A stretch of 64,000 nt of DNA from Thermoanaerobaculia bacterium (GTDB lineage Bacteria > Acidobacteriota > Thermoanaerobaculia > Multivoradales > Multivoraceae): NCBI GenBank assembly GCA_022826745.1, contig JAJDUI010000010.1, positions 248,001 through 312,000 on the forward strand, in the 5' to 3' direction. Within the stretch, counting starts at the first letter, position 1; every line of letters starts with the position of its first letter. Positions 49,245-61,025 of this stretch are shown in pieces. Below the pieces are notes generated by a model. The model was not told the DNA's origin. It saw nothing but the letters and a program-made list of their open reading frames with translations, and ran no database searches. The position numbers and the translations under genes were made by a program.

Positions 49245-52200
49245 ATGAAGTACACGCACTCGGCCATCCCATTCGTTCTTCTCCTCATCGCCGGCGCGAC
49301 GGCCGCGACCGGACAGGACGGCCCGGACCCGTTCGAAGGCATCGAGTTCCGGCTCGTCGGGCCCAGCCGCGGCGGCCGGGTGACCGCGGTCGCCGGGCAC
49401 ACGTCCCACCCCTACACCTTCTACATGGGCTCGACCGGCGGCGGCGTCTGGCGCACGACGAACGCGGGCATCTCCTGGGAGAACCTGAGCGACGGCTACT
49501 TCAAAGCCGGTTCCGTCGGCGCGGTGACCGTCGCCCCGAGCGACCCCAACGTGATCTACGTGGGGATGGGATCGGCCCAGCCCCGAGGCAACGTGTCCAT
49601 CGGCGACGGCGTGTACCGCTCGATCGACGCGGGCGAGAGCTGGCAGCACATCGGCCTGCCGCGGGCCGGCGCCATCAGCAAGGTCGAGGTGCATCCGAAC
49701 GACCCGAACGTGCTCTGGGTCGGCGTGCTCGGCCAGATCTTCGGCAGCAACCCGGAACGCGGCGTCTACCGCTCAACCGACGGCGGGGCAACCTGGGACC
49801 ACGTGCTCTACATCTCGGACGACGCCGGGATCGCTGACCTGGAGCTCGACCCCTTCAATCCCCGCGTCCTCTACGCCGCCGCCTGGCGGGTAGAGCGCAA
49901 GCCCTGGACCCTGATCGACGGCAGCGACGAGGGCGGCCTGTTCCGCTCGACGGACGGCGGCGACACCTGGGAGCAGCTCGAGGGCGGCCTGCCCACCGGT
50001 GTCCTCGGCCGGATCGGCGTCTCCGCGTCGCCGGCGCGGCGCGGCCGTCTGTGGACGATCATCACCGCGGCGGAAGGCCGCGGCGGCATCTTCCGCTCCG
50101 AGGACCACGGCGACACCTGGAAGAAGGTGAGCGACGAGCCGGAACTGCTCACGCGCGGCTGGTACTACAGCCACATCGACGCCGACGCGGCCGATCCAAA
50201 CACCGTTTGGGGGTCGAACGTCCGCTTCTTCCGTTCCGTCGACGCCGGGGCCACCTGGGAACGGGTCGGCACGCCGCACGCCGACAATCACGACCTCTGG
50301 ATCAACCCGGAGCAGCCCCACATCATGGTGCAGGGGAACGACGGCGGCGCCAACGTCAGCGTGGACGGCGGCCAGTCCTGGTCCACCCAGAACAACCAGC
50401 CGACGGCCGAGTTCTACCGGGTCACCGTCGACAACCAGTTCCCCTACCGCATCTACGGCGCCCAGCAGGACAACAGCACGATCTCGGTACCGTCGCGGCC
50501 GATGCCCGAACTGACGCCGACCCAGCACTGGCACTCCGTGGCCGGCGCCGAGAGCGGGCACATCGCGGTCCACCCCGAGCAGCCCCACCTCGTCTACTCG
50601 GGCAACTACCTGGGCCGGATCGACCGCTACGACCACCGCAGCGGCATCGCCCGCAACATGATCCTCTACCCCCAGATGCAGGACGGCACGGCGCCGCGCG
50701 ACCTGCGCTACCGCTTCCAGTGGAACGCGCCGATCCTCATCTCCCGGCACGATCCCGACGTCGTGTACCACACGTCGAACTACGTCCATCGCACCCGCGA
50801 CGGCGGCTGGACCTGGGAGACGATCTCGCCCGACCTGACGACCGACGACGACGAGAAGCAGGGAGTGCCCGGCGGACCCGTCCAGCACGACCACACCGGC
50901 GTCGAGGTCTACAACACGATCTTCGCGCTCGCCGAATCGCCGCGTACGGCGGGCGAGATCTGGGCGGGCAGCGACGACGGCCGCATCCACGTCAGCCGTG
51001 ACGAGGGAGCCACCTGGAACGACGTGACGCCGGCCGGAATGCCGGCGGACGGCACCGTCAACTCGATCGACGTCTCCCACCACGACCCGCGGCGCGTCTA
51101 CGTCGGCGTCTACCGCTACCGGATGAACGACTACACGCCGTACATCTTCCGCACGGACGACGGCGGCGAGAGCTGGAGGACCGTGACCGATGGTCTGCCG
51201 GCCGACCATTTCGTGCGCGTCGTGCGCGAGGACCCGAGCGCGGACGGCCTGCTCTTCGCCGGCACCGAGTTCGGTCTCTACGCCTCCTTCGACGGCGGGG
51301 ACTCCTGGAGTTCGTTCCAGTTGAACCTGCCGCGGACGCCGGTCACCGACCTGCTGATTCAAGAGAACGTCGGCAATCCGGACCTGGTCCTGGCGACTCA
51401 GGGCCGGAGCTTCTGGGTGCTCGACGACCTCGGCGCGGTGCGCGAACTCGCCGGGGAAATCGCCGCCGGCACGCTACGCGACGAGCCCCGGCTGTTCACG
51501 CCCGAGCCCACGGTCCGAATCGACCGGCCCGGCAGCGGCGGGGGCTTCACCAACGGCGCCTCGATCTGGTTCGACCTACCCGAAGCACCGTCCGGCCGGG
51601 TCGAACTGGTCATCTCCCCTGACGGCAGCGACCGTGTCCTGCGACGCTTCGTGTCGGCGCCGGAAGGCGAGGAGATCGAGGACGGAGACAGCGAACGTCC
51701 ACGGATCGAGTCCTTCGAGGCGAAGGCGGGACTCAACCGGGTCGTCTGGAACCTCCGCGGCCAGGCGCCCCATCTGGTCGAGGGCGCGATCATGTCCCTC
51801 TCCTATACCGGTGGTCCCTACCTGCCGCCGGGAACCTACCGGGCAACGCTGACGGTCGCCGGCAGCGCAGAAGCCGAGGCCGACGACTGGACGGACAGCC
51901 GGAGATTCGAAGTGCTCGGGGACCCGCGGCTCGAGGACATTTCCCAGGCCGACCTGGAGGAGCAGTACGCGATGCTCGACCAGTTGTCGGCGCGGTTGAC
52001 GGCGATTCACGACGCGATCGCCGGCCTGCGCAGCGTCCGGGAACAGGCCGGAGCTCTCGAGGAACGTCTCGACGAGGCCGGCGCTTCGGAACTGAAACCG
52101 GCTGTCGAGGCGATCCTGGAGCGGGCCGGAGAACTCGACGAGCAACTGATCCAGTCACGGAGCCGCGTCTCCCAGGACGCGCTGAACTTCCAGCCCCGGA

Positions 52201-52412
52201 TCGACAACCAGTACGCGTACCTCTACACTCACGTCTTCGGCAACACCGCCCGGCCGACCGCCGGCGCACGCCGTCGTTTCGAGGATCTCGAGGCCGAGCT
52301 CCTTCCGATCCTCGAGGCCGTATCCGGGTTGACCGGACCGCAGCTTGAAGAACTGAACCGGCGAGCCCGGGAGTTGGCGATTCCCGCCGTCCAGCCGCCA
52401 GCCGGCCGATAA
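49245..52412 (+). CDS. Secreted Asp-box (sortilin/Vps10-like) beta-propeller protein
   Basis: 1055 residues with a signal peptide ('[15 protein letters not shown]'). Repeated Asp-box motifs (S/T-x-D-x-G-x-x-W) mark propeller blades: 'STDGGATW', 'STDGGDTW', 'SEDHGDTW', 'SVDGGQSW', 'SRDEGATW', 'RTDDGGESW' and 'SFDGGDSW'. The fold is that of the BNR/sortilin-type proteins often annotated as glycosyl hydrolases in Acidobacteriota and Bacteroidota, but catalytic sialidase residues are not evident, so I do not call it an enzyme. After the propellers there is a beta-rich part (about 760-880) and a helical, coiled-coil-like C-terminus ('[17 protein letters not shown]', '[10 protein letters not shown]'). 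It is followed after 25 bases by the DUF5916 gene and is probably in one operon with it. Confidence 0.88.
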   Translation: MKYTHSAIPFVLLLIAGATAATGQDGPDPFEGIEFRLVGPSRGGRVTAVAGHTSHPYTFYMGSTGGGVWRTTNAGISWENLSDGYFKAGSVGAVTVAPSDPNVIYVGMGSAQPRGNVSIGDGVYRSIDAGESWQHIGLPRAGAISKVEVHPNDPNVLWVGVLGQIFGSNPERGVYRSTDGGATWDHVLYISDDAGIADLELDPFNPRVLYAAAWRVERKPWTLIDGSDEGGLFRSTDGGDTWEQLEGGLPTGVLGRIGVSASPARRGRLWTIITAAEGRGGIFRSEDHGDTWKKVSDEPELLTRGWYYSHIDADAADPNTVWGSNVRFFRSVDAGATWERVGTPHADNHDLWINPEQPHIMVQGNDGGANVSVDGGQSWSTQNNQPTAEFYRVTVDNQFPYRIYGAQQDNSTISVPSRPMPELTPTQHWHSVAGAESGHIAVHPEQPHLVYSGNYLGRIDRYDHRSGIARNMILYPQMQDGTAPRDLRYRFQWNAPILISRHDPDVVYHTSNYVHRTRDGGWTWETISPDLTTDDDEKQGVPGGPVQHDHTGVEVYNTIFALAESPRTAGEIWAGSDDGRIHVSRDEGATWNDVTPAGMPADGTVNSIDVSHHDPRRVYVGVYRYRMNDYTPYIFRTDDGGESWRTVTDGLPADHFVRVVREDPSADGLLFAGTEFGLYASFDGGDSWSSFQLNLPRTPVTDLLIQENVGNPDLVLATQGRSFWVLDDLGAVRELAGEIAAGTLRDEPRLFTPEPTVRIDRPGSGGGFTNGASIWFDLPEAPSGRVELVISPDGSDRVLRRFVSAPEGEEIEDGDSERPRIESFEAKAGLNRVVWNLRGQAPHLVEGAIMSLSYTGGPYLPPGTYRATLTVAGSAEAEADDWTDSRRFEVLGDPRLEDISQADLEEQYAMLDQLSARLTAIHDAIAGLRSVREQAGALEERLDEAGASELKPAVEAILERAGELDEQLIQSRSRVSQDALNFQPRIDNQYAYLYTHVFGNTARPTAGARRRFEDLEAELLPILEAVSGLTGPQLEELNRRARELAIPAVQPPAGR

Positions 52413-52437
52413 GCAGAACTCGTAGCGCAATCGTCCG

Positions 52438-54657
52438 ATGCCGCGACACCACCTTCCGCGCGGCGCTGTCGCGCTGATCGCCCTCCTTGCGGCCGGCAAC
52501 GGCATCGCGGCGGCGCAGGTCGAGACGCGGAGCGATCGTCCGCGCCTACAGGCGATGCGCCTCGCGCAGGCGCCGGTCATCGACGGCGACGTCCTCGGCG
52601 AAGAGCTCTGGCTCGACGTCGATTTCGGCACCGGCTTCCAGCAGGTGGAACCGTTCGAAGGCGAACCGGCGAGCGAACGGACCGAGGTGCGGATCGCCTT
52701 CGACGACGACGCCCTCTACATCGCCGTCATCTGCTTCGACCGGGACGCCTCCTCCCTGGCCATCTCCGACAGCCGCCGCGACGCCAGGCTCCAGGACGAG
52801 GACAGCTTCCGCGTCGTCCTCGACACGTTCGGCGACCGGCAGAACGGCTTCGTCTTCGGCACGAACGTCGGGGGAATCCAGTACGACGGCCAGTTCACCA
52901 ACCAGGGCCGCGGCGGCGGGGGGTCTTCCCGCAGCAGCTTCAGTTCGGGCGGCGCCAACCTGGACTGGGACACGTCCTGGACGGTGAGAACGATGAGCGG
53001 CGAGTACGGCTGGAGCGCGGAGATGGCGATTCCCTTTCGCAGCCTCCGGTACGGCTCGGGGCGCGCGGTCTGGGGCCTGAACTTCGAGCGCAACATCCGG
53101 CGCAAGAACGAAACGGCGTTCTGGGCCCATCTCGGCCGCCAGCACGACCTGTTCCGGGTGTCGGAAGCCGGGCACCTGGCCGGCGTGGAACCGCCGCGCC
53201 AGCGCAATCTCCAGTTGACTCCGTACGTCCTGAGCTCGGCCCGCGACTACGTGGAGGGCAGCACCGACGACAGCGACGTCGGCATGGACCTCAAGTACGG
53301 CGTCACGCCGAGCCTGACGCTTGACTTGACCGTCAACACGGACTTCGCCCAGGTGGAAGCCGACGACCAGCAGATCAATCTCGACCGCTTCAGCCTGTTC
53401 TTCCCCGAGAAGCGGCCCTTCTTCCTGGAGAACTCCGGTCTCTTCCGCGTCGGTGGCCGGTCCTCGTTCCGGGGCGGCACCGAACTCTTCTTCAGCCGGC
53501 GGATCGGCCTGAGCGGCGGCATGCCCGTGCCGATCCTCGGCGGCGCCCGCCTGTCCGGCAGGGCCGGTGGATTCAACGTCGGCTTCCTGAACATGCAGAC
53601 GGATGACCTGGGGGACATCCACGGCAACAACTTCACGGTCGCGCGGGTCGGCCGCGAGTACCGCAACCGGAGCCGGGCCGGCGTGCTGGTGGTCAACCGC
53701 CAGGGCACCGGCTCGCTGGCGCCGGAGGGAGACCGCAACCGGACCTACGCCGTCGACGGCCAGATCGGCATCGGGCAGTTCACGGACGTCTCGGGCTGGG
53801 CGGCCCGAACGGAAACCCCCGGCCTCACCGGCCGGGACCATGGTTTCGGCCTCGACGGCGGCTACAGTTCCCCGTTCTGGCGCTGGCGTCTCGGCTATGC
53901 CGAGATCGGCGAGGACTTCAACCCCGAGGTCGGTTTCCTCAGCCGCTCCGGCTACCGCCAGTTCAACGGCTACATCCGGCGCCGGTTCCGCCCGGCGGGC
54001 GAGGGCCGGGTCAAGGAGTTCGGGCCGCGCGTCTTCTACGACGGCTTCTGGAACTTCGACGGCTACCAGGAAACCCAGCGCTATTCCGTCGGCGGCGAGG
54101 TCGAGTTCCGGAACGGCGCGCAGATCAGCCTGTCCGCCGGCGGCCGCTACGAGGGACTGCTCGAGCCTTTCACCCTCGCCGGCCTCGTGGACGTGCCGGC
54201 CGGGGAGTACGACGACCACGGCTTCTTCCTGTTCATGAACACGAACCGGGGCCGGGCCGTGAGCCTCTTCACGAGAGTCCAGGGCGGCGGCTTCTTCGGC
54301 GGCAACCAGCTCGTTCTGGATCCCTCCCTGAGCATCCGCCTCGGCGACTTCCTGACCTCCGAGTTGAGCTGGTCGTACAACGACATCGACCTCCCGATGG
54401 GCGCCTTCAGGACTCACCTGGGACGCCTCCGCGTCACCTACGCCTTCAGCACCAGCCTGCTCCTCCAGGCCTTGATCCAATACAACGACCTGACCCACAG
54501 CGTGAACACGAACGTCCGTTTCAGTTGGCTCAACGAGGCGAACAGGGGACTCTTCGTCGTCTACAACGAGATCTCGGAGTTCGGCGTGCTCGGCCTGGAT
54601 ACGCCGGACCGGAGCCTGGCGGTCAAGTACAACCGCACCTTTGACGTCTTCCGCTAG
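52438..54657 (+). CDS. DUF5916 outer-membrane protein with N-terminal CBM9-like domain
   Basis: 739 residues with a signal peptide ('VALIALLAAGNGIAAAQ'). Residues about 40-195 resemble a family-9 carbohydrate-binding-like domain ('APVIDGDVLGEELWLDVDF', 'DDALYIAVICFD', 'DSFRVVLDTF', 'WSAEMAIPFRSLRYG'). The rest matches the DUF5916 pattern, with the hallmark 'INLDRFSLFFPEKRPFFLENSGLF' region and a series of amphipathic strands typical of an outer-membrane beta-barrel, ending 'LAVKYNRTFDVFR'. The function of the family is unknown; in these phyla it often accompanies secreted peptidases and hydrolases. The last bases may overlap the TTG start of the gamma-glutamyltransferase gene. Confidence 0.9.
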   Translation: MPRHHLPRGAVALIALLAAGNGIAAAQVETRSDRPRLQAMRLAQAPVIDGDVLGEELWLDVDFGTGFQQVEPFEGEPASERTEVRIAFDDDALYIAVICFDRDASSLAISDSRRDARLQDEDSFRVVLDTFGDRQNGFVFGTNVGGIQYDGQFTNQGRGGGGSSRSSFSSGGANLDWDTSWTVRTMSGEYGWSAEMAIPFRSLRYGSGRAVWGLNFERNIRRKNETAFWAHLGRQHDLFRVSEAGHLAGVEPPRQRNLQLTPYVLSSARDYVEGSTDDSDVGMDLKYGVTPSLTLDLTVNTDFAQVEADDQQINLDRFSLFFPEKRPFFLENSGLFRVGGRSSFRGGTELFFSRRIGLSGGMPVPILGGARLSGRAGGFNVGFLNMQTDDLGDIHGNNFTVARVGREYRNRSRAGVLVVNRQGTGSLAPEGDRNRTYAVDGQIGIGQFTDVSGWAARTETPGLTGRDHGFGLDGGYSSPFWRWRLGYAEIGEDFNPEVGFLSRSGYRQFNGYIRRRFRPAGEGRVKEFGPRVFYDGFWNFDGYQETQRYSVGGEVEFRNGAQISLSAGGRYEGLLEPFTLAGLVDVPAGEYDDHGFFLFMNTNRGRAVSLFTRVQGGGFFGGNQLVLDPSLSIRLGDFLTSELSWSYNDIDLPMGAFRTHLGRLRVTYAFSTSLLLQALIQYNDLTHSVNTNVRFSWLNEANRGLFVVYNEISEFGVLGLDTPDRSLAVKYNRTFDVFR

Positions 54658-56308
54658 CCACCCCGTCGATCCGCCCCGGCTGGCAAGTCCCCACCGTGCG
54701 GGGCGCAGCGTCGTGATGGCGCGCCGCGGGATGGTCGCCACGTCCCACCCCGCCGCCACCCTGGCGGGACTCGACATGCTGCGGGCCGGCGGCTCGGCGA
54801 TCGACGGCGCCGTCGCGGCGGCCGCGATGCTGGCCGTGGTCGAGCCGATGATGACCGGCATCGGCGGCGACGCCTTCCTGCTCTACTACCTGGCCGATCC
54901 CGACGGCGGACGCGGCGAACTCCTGGGTCTCAACGGCAGCGGGCGCTCGCCGCTCGCCCTTGAGCGAACCGACATCACCGGCCCGGCGATCGATCCGGAC
55001 ACCTGGCCGGCGGTCACCGTCCCCGGCGCGGTCGATCTCTGGCAGACCGCGCACCGGCGCCTCGGACGGCTTCGCTTCGCCGACCTTCTCGGTCCGGCGA
55101 TCGAAACCGCCGAAGCGGGCTTCCCGGTCACTGAGCGCGTCCAGTCGATGTGGCGAGCCTGCGTCCCGCGACTCCGCAGAGACCGCGCGGCGGCGGAGCA
55201 CTACCTCGCCTCTGGCGAAGCGCCCGCGCTCGGCGCGGTGTTCCGCTCCCCGGCCCTCGCGCAATCTCTGGGGCGGATCGCGGAAGACGGCCGCGATGCC
55301 TTCTACGAGGGGCCGATCGCTGAGGAGATCGTTCGCTACGCCCGCGACACCGGTGGCTTTCTCGAGCTGGAGGACCTCCGGCGCCACGAGTCGACCTGGG
55401 TCGATCCGATCGGCACGATGTACCGCGGCCGGGAGGTCTTCCAGCTGCCGCCCAACGGACAGGGACTTGGCGCTCTCCTGATGCTCAACCTGCTGGAGAA
55501 CTTCGACCTCGCCTCGATGGATGTGGCCGGAACCGAGCACACCCATCTGCTCGTCGAGGCAAAGAAGCTGGCCTACGCCGACCTCCACGCGCACGTCGGC
55601 GACCCTGAGGGCGAGCCGCTCCGGAGCTCCGGAGGCGTCCCGCTGGCCGAGCTGCTGGACAAGGCCTACGCCCGCGAGCGCAGCCGCCTGATCGATCCGG
55701 GCCGAGCGGCGGACGGGACCGCTCCAGGCGGCATCCCGCCCGGCGCCGCCGCGGTGGGCTTCGACACGGTCTACCTGGCCGTCGTCGACGGCGAGGGCAA
55801 CGCCGCCTCCTTCATCAACTCCCTGTTCGCGCCCTTCGGCGCCGCGATCGCCGGCGGTGACACGGGCATCATGCTCCACTGCCGGGGCGCCGGCTTCACT
55901 CTCGAACCCGGCCATCCGAACGAGTACCGCCCCGGCAAGCGTCCCTTCCACACGATCATCCCGGGCATCGTCCTCGAACGGGGCCGCCTGGAACTCTGCT
56001 ACGGCGTGATGGGCGGGCCGTTCCAGCCCCAGGGCCACGTGCAGCTCCTGACCAACCACTACGATCACGGCCTTACCCTCCAGGCGGCGATCGACCGGCC
56101 CCGGTGGCGGCACACGGCCGGCCTCGAGCTCCTCTGCGAGCGAGGCATGGAGCCCGAAACCGTGGAGGGACTCGCCGCGCTCGGCCACCGTGTTCGCAGC
56201 GCAAGAGGGGCCGAGTTCGGCGGCGCCCAGGCGATCAGGGTCGACCGGCGCGGCACGCTCCACGGCGCCTCCGACCCGCGCAAGGACGGAGCGGCGCTCG
56301 GGTACTGA
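54641..56308 (+). CDS. Gamma-glutamyltransferase family protein
   Basis: Up to 555 residues from a TTG at 54641 overlapping the previous stop by 17 bases; an ATG at 54716 would lose only 25 poorly conserved residues. Gamma-glutamyltransferases cleave or transfer gamma-glutamyl groups after self-cleavage at a Thr. Visible signatures are 'ARRGMVATSHPAATLAGLDMLRAGGSAIDG', split here as the N-terminal 'MVATSHPAAT' and 'GGSAIDGAVAAA', then 'MMTGIGGDAF', 'PPNGQGLGAL' and the cleavage site 'GFDTVYLAVVD' with probable nucleophile T376. After this come 'SFINSLFAPFGAAI' and 'MGGPFQPQGHVQ'. No signal peptide is evident, which fits cytoplasmic YwrD-like members. Possible role in glutathione or gamma-glutamyl peptide breakdown. 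Confidence 0.9.
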   Translation: MTSSASHPVDPPRLASPHRAGRSVVMARRGMVATSHPAATLAGLDMLRAGGSAIDGAVAAAAMLAVVEPMMTGIGGDAFLLYYLADPDGGRGELLGLNGSGRSPLALERTDITGPAIDPDTWPAVTVPGAVDLWQTAHRRLGRLRFADLLGPAIETAEAGFPVTERVQSMWRACVPRLRRDRAAAEHYLASGEAPALGAVFRSPALAQSLGRIAEDGRDAFYEGPIAEEIVRYARDTGGFLELEDLRRHESTWVDPIGTMYRGREVFQLPPNGQGLGALLMLNLLENFDLASMDVAGTEHTHLLVEAKKLAYADLHAHVGDPEGEPLRSSGGVPLAELLDKAYARERSRLIDPGRAADGTAPGGIPPGAAAVGFDTVYLAVVDGEGNAASFINSLFAPFGAAIAGGDTGIMLHCRGAGFTLEPGHPNEYRPGKRPFHTIIPGIVLERGRLELCYGVMGGPFQPQGHVQLLTNHYDHGLTLQAAIDRPRWRHTAGLELLCERGMEPETVEGLAALGHRVRSARGAEFGGAQAIRVDRRGTLHGASDPRKDGAALGY

Positions 56309-56353
56309 CGATCCGGGCGTCCTCCCCCGTGCTTGCCGTGCAAGACTCGCCGG

Positions 56354-57550
56354 ATGGACGACGCTGCGGCCCAGGCAGGAGACCGCGCCGAGCAGCGCCA
56401 GGTCGAGCTCAGGATCGTCCAGTCGATAGCAGACATCGAGCAGGCCGCCTGGGACAAGCTGCTGAAGCCCGGCGATCGGCCGTTCCTGTCCTGGACGTTC
56501 CTCGAAGCCCTCGAACGGACCGGCTGCGTGGCGCCCGACCGCGGCTGGCTGCCGTTCCATCTCACCGCCTGGGGGCCGAGCGACGAACTGATCGCGGCCG
56601 CCCCCGCCTACATCAAGAACGACGGCATGGGCGATTTCTCGCGGGACTGGGCCTTCGGCGACGCGGTGCGCGCGGTCGGCGGCCGCTTCTACCCGAAGCT
56701 GGTGGTCGGGGTGCCCTTCTCGCCGGTCACCGGGCGACGGGTGCTGGCCGCCGCCGACCTGGACCCGGCGGCCGCCGCCAGACTTCTCGTACAGCTTGCC
56801 GCCCACACCGCGGGGGAGGTCGGCGTCGCCTCCATTCATTTCCTGTACCACCGCGGCCAGGACGCCTCGGCCCTTTCCGGCGCCGGACTCTCCCAACGGG
56901 TCATGGTTCAGTACCACTGGCACAACTACGATTACCGGAGTCCCGACGACTGGCTGGCGAAACTCCGTTCCAAGCGCCGCACGCAATGTCGCCGCGAGCG
57001 CCGCGAGCCGGCCCACCAGGGCATCGTGATTCGCACCGTGCGCGGCCAGGAGATCGCCGCCGATCCCGAACATTGGGCCGAAACCGCGTTCCGTCTCTAC
57101 TGCACCACCTGCGACAGGTACATGTGGGGCGGTCGCTACCTGAACCGCGAGCTGTTCTCCGACCTGTTCGCGGACCTCGGCAACGAGGTCGAGCTGGTCG
57201 TCGCCGAGCGCGAGGATCGGGTCGTCGCCGGCGCGATCAATCTGCGCTCGGACACCCACCTCTACGGCCGCTACTGGGGTTGCCACGAGGAACACCGCTT
57301 CCTGCACTTCAACGTCTGCCTCTACCACTCGATCGACGAGTGCATCGCCCGGGGCGTCCAGGTGTTCGAAGGCGGCGCCGGCGGAGAGCACAAGATCAGC
57401 CGCGGCTTCGAGCCCGCACCCGTCTACAGCTCGCACCTGTTCATGGACGAGAAGCTGAACTCGCTGCTCGGCGCGGCGCTTCGCCGCGACGCGAAGCGCC
57501 ACCTCGAGGGAATCGAGGCGTGGCGCAGCAACCGGCAGCAACTCGGCTGA
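56354..57550 (+). CDS. FemAB/GNAT-fold protein of the DUF482 (peptidoglycan-biosynthesis-like) family
   Basis: About 398 residues from ATG 56354. Sequence features fit the COG3146/DUF482 group: 'PFLSWTFLEALERTGCVAPDRGW', then 'AYIKNDGMGDFSRDWAFGDA', 'QYHWHNYDYRSPDDWLAKL', 'LRSDTHLYGRYWGCHEEHRFLHFN' and the closing 'FEGGAGGEHKISRGFEPAPVYSSH'. These proteins have a GNAT/FemX fold and are predicted acyl- or aminoacyl-transferases; no member's substrate is known to me. The neighbours (gamma-glutamyltransferase 5', HicBA 3') do not settle the role. Confidence 0.88.
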   Translation: MDDAAAQAGDRAEQRQVELRIVQSIADIEQAAWDKLLKPGDRPFLSWTFLEALERTGCVAPDRGWLPFHLTAWGPSDELIAAAPAYIKNDGMGDFSRDWAFGDAVRAVGGRFYPKLVVGVPFSPVTGRRVLAAADLDPAAAARLLVQLAAHTAGEVGVASIHFLYHRGQDASALSGAGLSQRVMVQYHWHNYDYRSPDDWLAKLRSKRRTQCRRERREPAHQGIVIRTVRGQEIAADPEHWAETAFRLYCTTCDRYMWGGRYLNRELFSDLFADLGNEVELVVAEREDRVVAGAINLRSDTHLYGRYWGCHEEHRFLHFNVCLYHSIDECIARGVQVFEGGAGGEHKISRGFEPAPVYSSHLFMDEKLNSLLGAALRRDAKRHLEGIEAWRSNRQQLG

Positions 57551-57565
57551 TCGACCTTCCTGGAC

Positions 57566-57811
57566 TCAGACCTCGTCCAGCAACTCAAAGTACCGCCTCC
57601 GGGTCATCTCCGCCGTGCGCATGTTGGCGCGGATGACGCCTGGGCTGATCGGCTTCCGCCCGAAGGAGATCGTGACTGGCCGCTTGAAGCCGGGCTTCGT
57701 CAGAGTGATGTGCCTCCCGGAGCGCCCGGTTTCTCGCCATCCGTCCCGCTCGAAGAGCCGAACGAGGCGGCGCGGCTCAATGGGCGTCAGCTTGCGACGC
57801 TTGCCGGGCAC
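57566..57811 (-). CDS. hicA: HicA-family mRNA interferase toxin
   Basis: 81 residues from GTG 57811. The fold is that of HicA double-stranded-RNA-binding-like toxins that cleave mRNA: an N-terminal helix 'RRLVRLFERDGW', then 'GRSGRHITLTKPGFKRPVTISF' with the conserved catalytic-type His in 'SGRHITL', and 'ISPGVIRANMRTAEMTRRRYFELL'. The start lies inside the 3' end of the antitoxin gene (35-base overlap), a common coupling in HicBA modules with the antitoxin first. It is slightly longer than classical HicA (about 60 residues). Confidence 0.85.
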   Translation of the reverse strand: MPGKRRKLTPIEPRRLVRLFERDGWRETGRSGRHITLTKPGFKRPVTISFGRKPISPGVIRANMRTAEMTRRRYFELLDEV

Positions 57812-58085
57812 CGATCACGAGTTCCATCGGCACATCTACCGGCTCGGGCGCGCTGTCTGCTTCGGATGCGACGGCGATCGTCACGCCAGACTCTGCCAGG
57901 ACTTCGCCTAGCGTGCCCATCTCGTGACAGGTCTCAATGAAGAGCCGCACTGCCTCGTCCAGCATGTCCGCGGCCTCCTCAACCGTGTCTCCCTGACTCG
58001 CAACGTCCAGTTCAGGGCAGAGCGCGACCCAGACATCCTCTTCCTTGTCGAGCTTCATCGACAAGTTCAAGCGTAGTCGGAGCAT
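57777..58085 (-). CDS. hicB: HicB-family antitoxin
   Basis: 102 residues from ATG 58085. The N-terminal part has the HicB partial RNase-H-like fold: 'LDKEEDVWVALCPELDVASQGDTVEEAADMLDEAVRLFIE', read in two stretches around 'VALCPELDV' and 'GDTVEEAADMLDEA'. It neutralises HicA by binding it. No helix-turn-helix or ribbon-helix-helix is apparent in the C-terminal 40 residues, so autorepression by this protein is uncertain. First gene of the pair, overlapping hicA. The divergent region to clpS is 105 bases. Confidence 0.85.
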   Translation of the reverse strand: MLRLRLNLSMKLDKEEDVWVALCPELDVASQGDTVEEAADMLDEAVRLFIETCHEMGTLGEVLAESGVTIAVASEADSAPEPVDVPMELVIGARQASQADAH

Positions 58086-58175
58086 CTTCTTCCTCCGTCG
58101 TCGTCCTTGGGGCAACGAGTCTTGCCGCCACGTCGGCTGGCCTTGTCGCCATCGCAGAGTATACGGACGCCGACC

Positions 58176-58181
58176 TATAAT
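58176..58181 (+). promoter_or_regulatory. Consensus -10 box directly before clpS
   Basis: A perfect TATAAT ends only nine bases before the clpS ATG at 58191. If used, transcription would begin at about 58187-58191, giving a leaderless or nearly leaderless mRNA. No good -35 hexamer lies 16-18 bases upstream, and there is no Shine-Dalgarno sequence before the start, which fits a leaderless transcript. Confidence 0.5.
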
Positions 58182-58190
58182 CGGGGCATC

Positions 58191-58592
58191 ATGCCGCGCT
58201 TCGAAGACGACCAGCAGGGGGACAGCAAGGTCCTCACGAAGACGAAGACCAGGACCCGGCTGGCCCGGCCGCGCCTCTACAAGGTCCTCCTCCACAACGA
58301 CGACTTCACCCCGCGGGAGTTCGTCGTCGTCGTCCTGCAGCACGTCTTCCACTTCACGGAATCCGACGCCTCGCGGCTCATGCTCTATGTGCACAAGAAC
58401 GGCGTCGGCGTCGTGGGGCTCTATCCGTTCTCCGTGGCCGAGACGAAGGTGGCCGAGGTCGGCAGTCTGGCCCAGCAGGCGGAAGTGCCGCTGCTCTGTA
58501 CGATCGAGCCCGACACCGGGGACGGCGACGGCGACGGCGGCGACGACAACAGCCGGGACGACGACGGCCGGCACGGTGACGACGTCAACTGA
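58191..58592 (+). CDS. clpS: ClpS adaptor protein
   Basis: 133 residues. ClpS brings N-degron substrates to ClpAP. The conserved core is clear: 'RLYKVLLHNDDFTPREFVVVVLQHVF' (the N-degron pocket with NDD), 'ASRLMLYVHKNGVGVVGLYP' and 'AETKVAEVGSLAQQAEVPLLCTIEP'. The last roughly 25 residues are an unusual Asp/Gly-rich acidic tail (GDGDGDGGDD and onward), absent in typical ClpS. clpA follows after 36 bases, the classical order. Confidence 0.96.
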   Translation: MPRFEDDQQGDSKVLTKTKTRTRLARPRLYKVLLHNDDFTPREFVVVVLQHVFHFTESDASRLMLYVHKNGVGVVGLYPFSVAETKVAEVGSLAQQAEVPLLCTIEPDTGDGDGDGGDDNSRDDDGRHGDDVN

Positions 58593-58628
58593 CGGCGTCG
58601 GGAGGGTAACGCCATCGCTTCCGTCCAC

Positions 58629-61017
<2,389 letters not shown>

Positions 61018-61025
<8 letters not shown>

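Noticed and set aside
49082..49402. N-terminal extension of the RNase H protein to 49402
   Set aside because: The extension runs antisense through the start and signal peptide of the Asp-box gene and shows no conserved-looking sequence; ATG 49081 directly precedes the RNase H fold.
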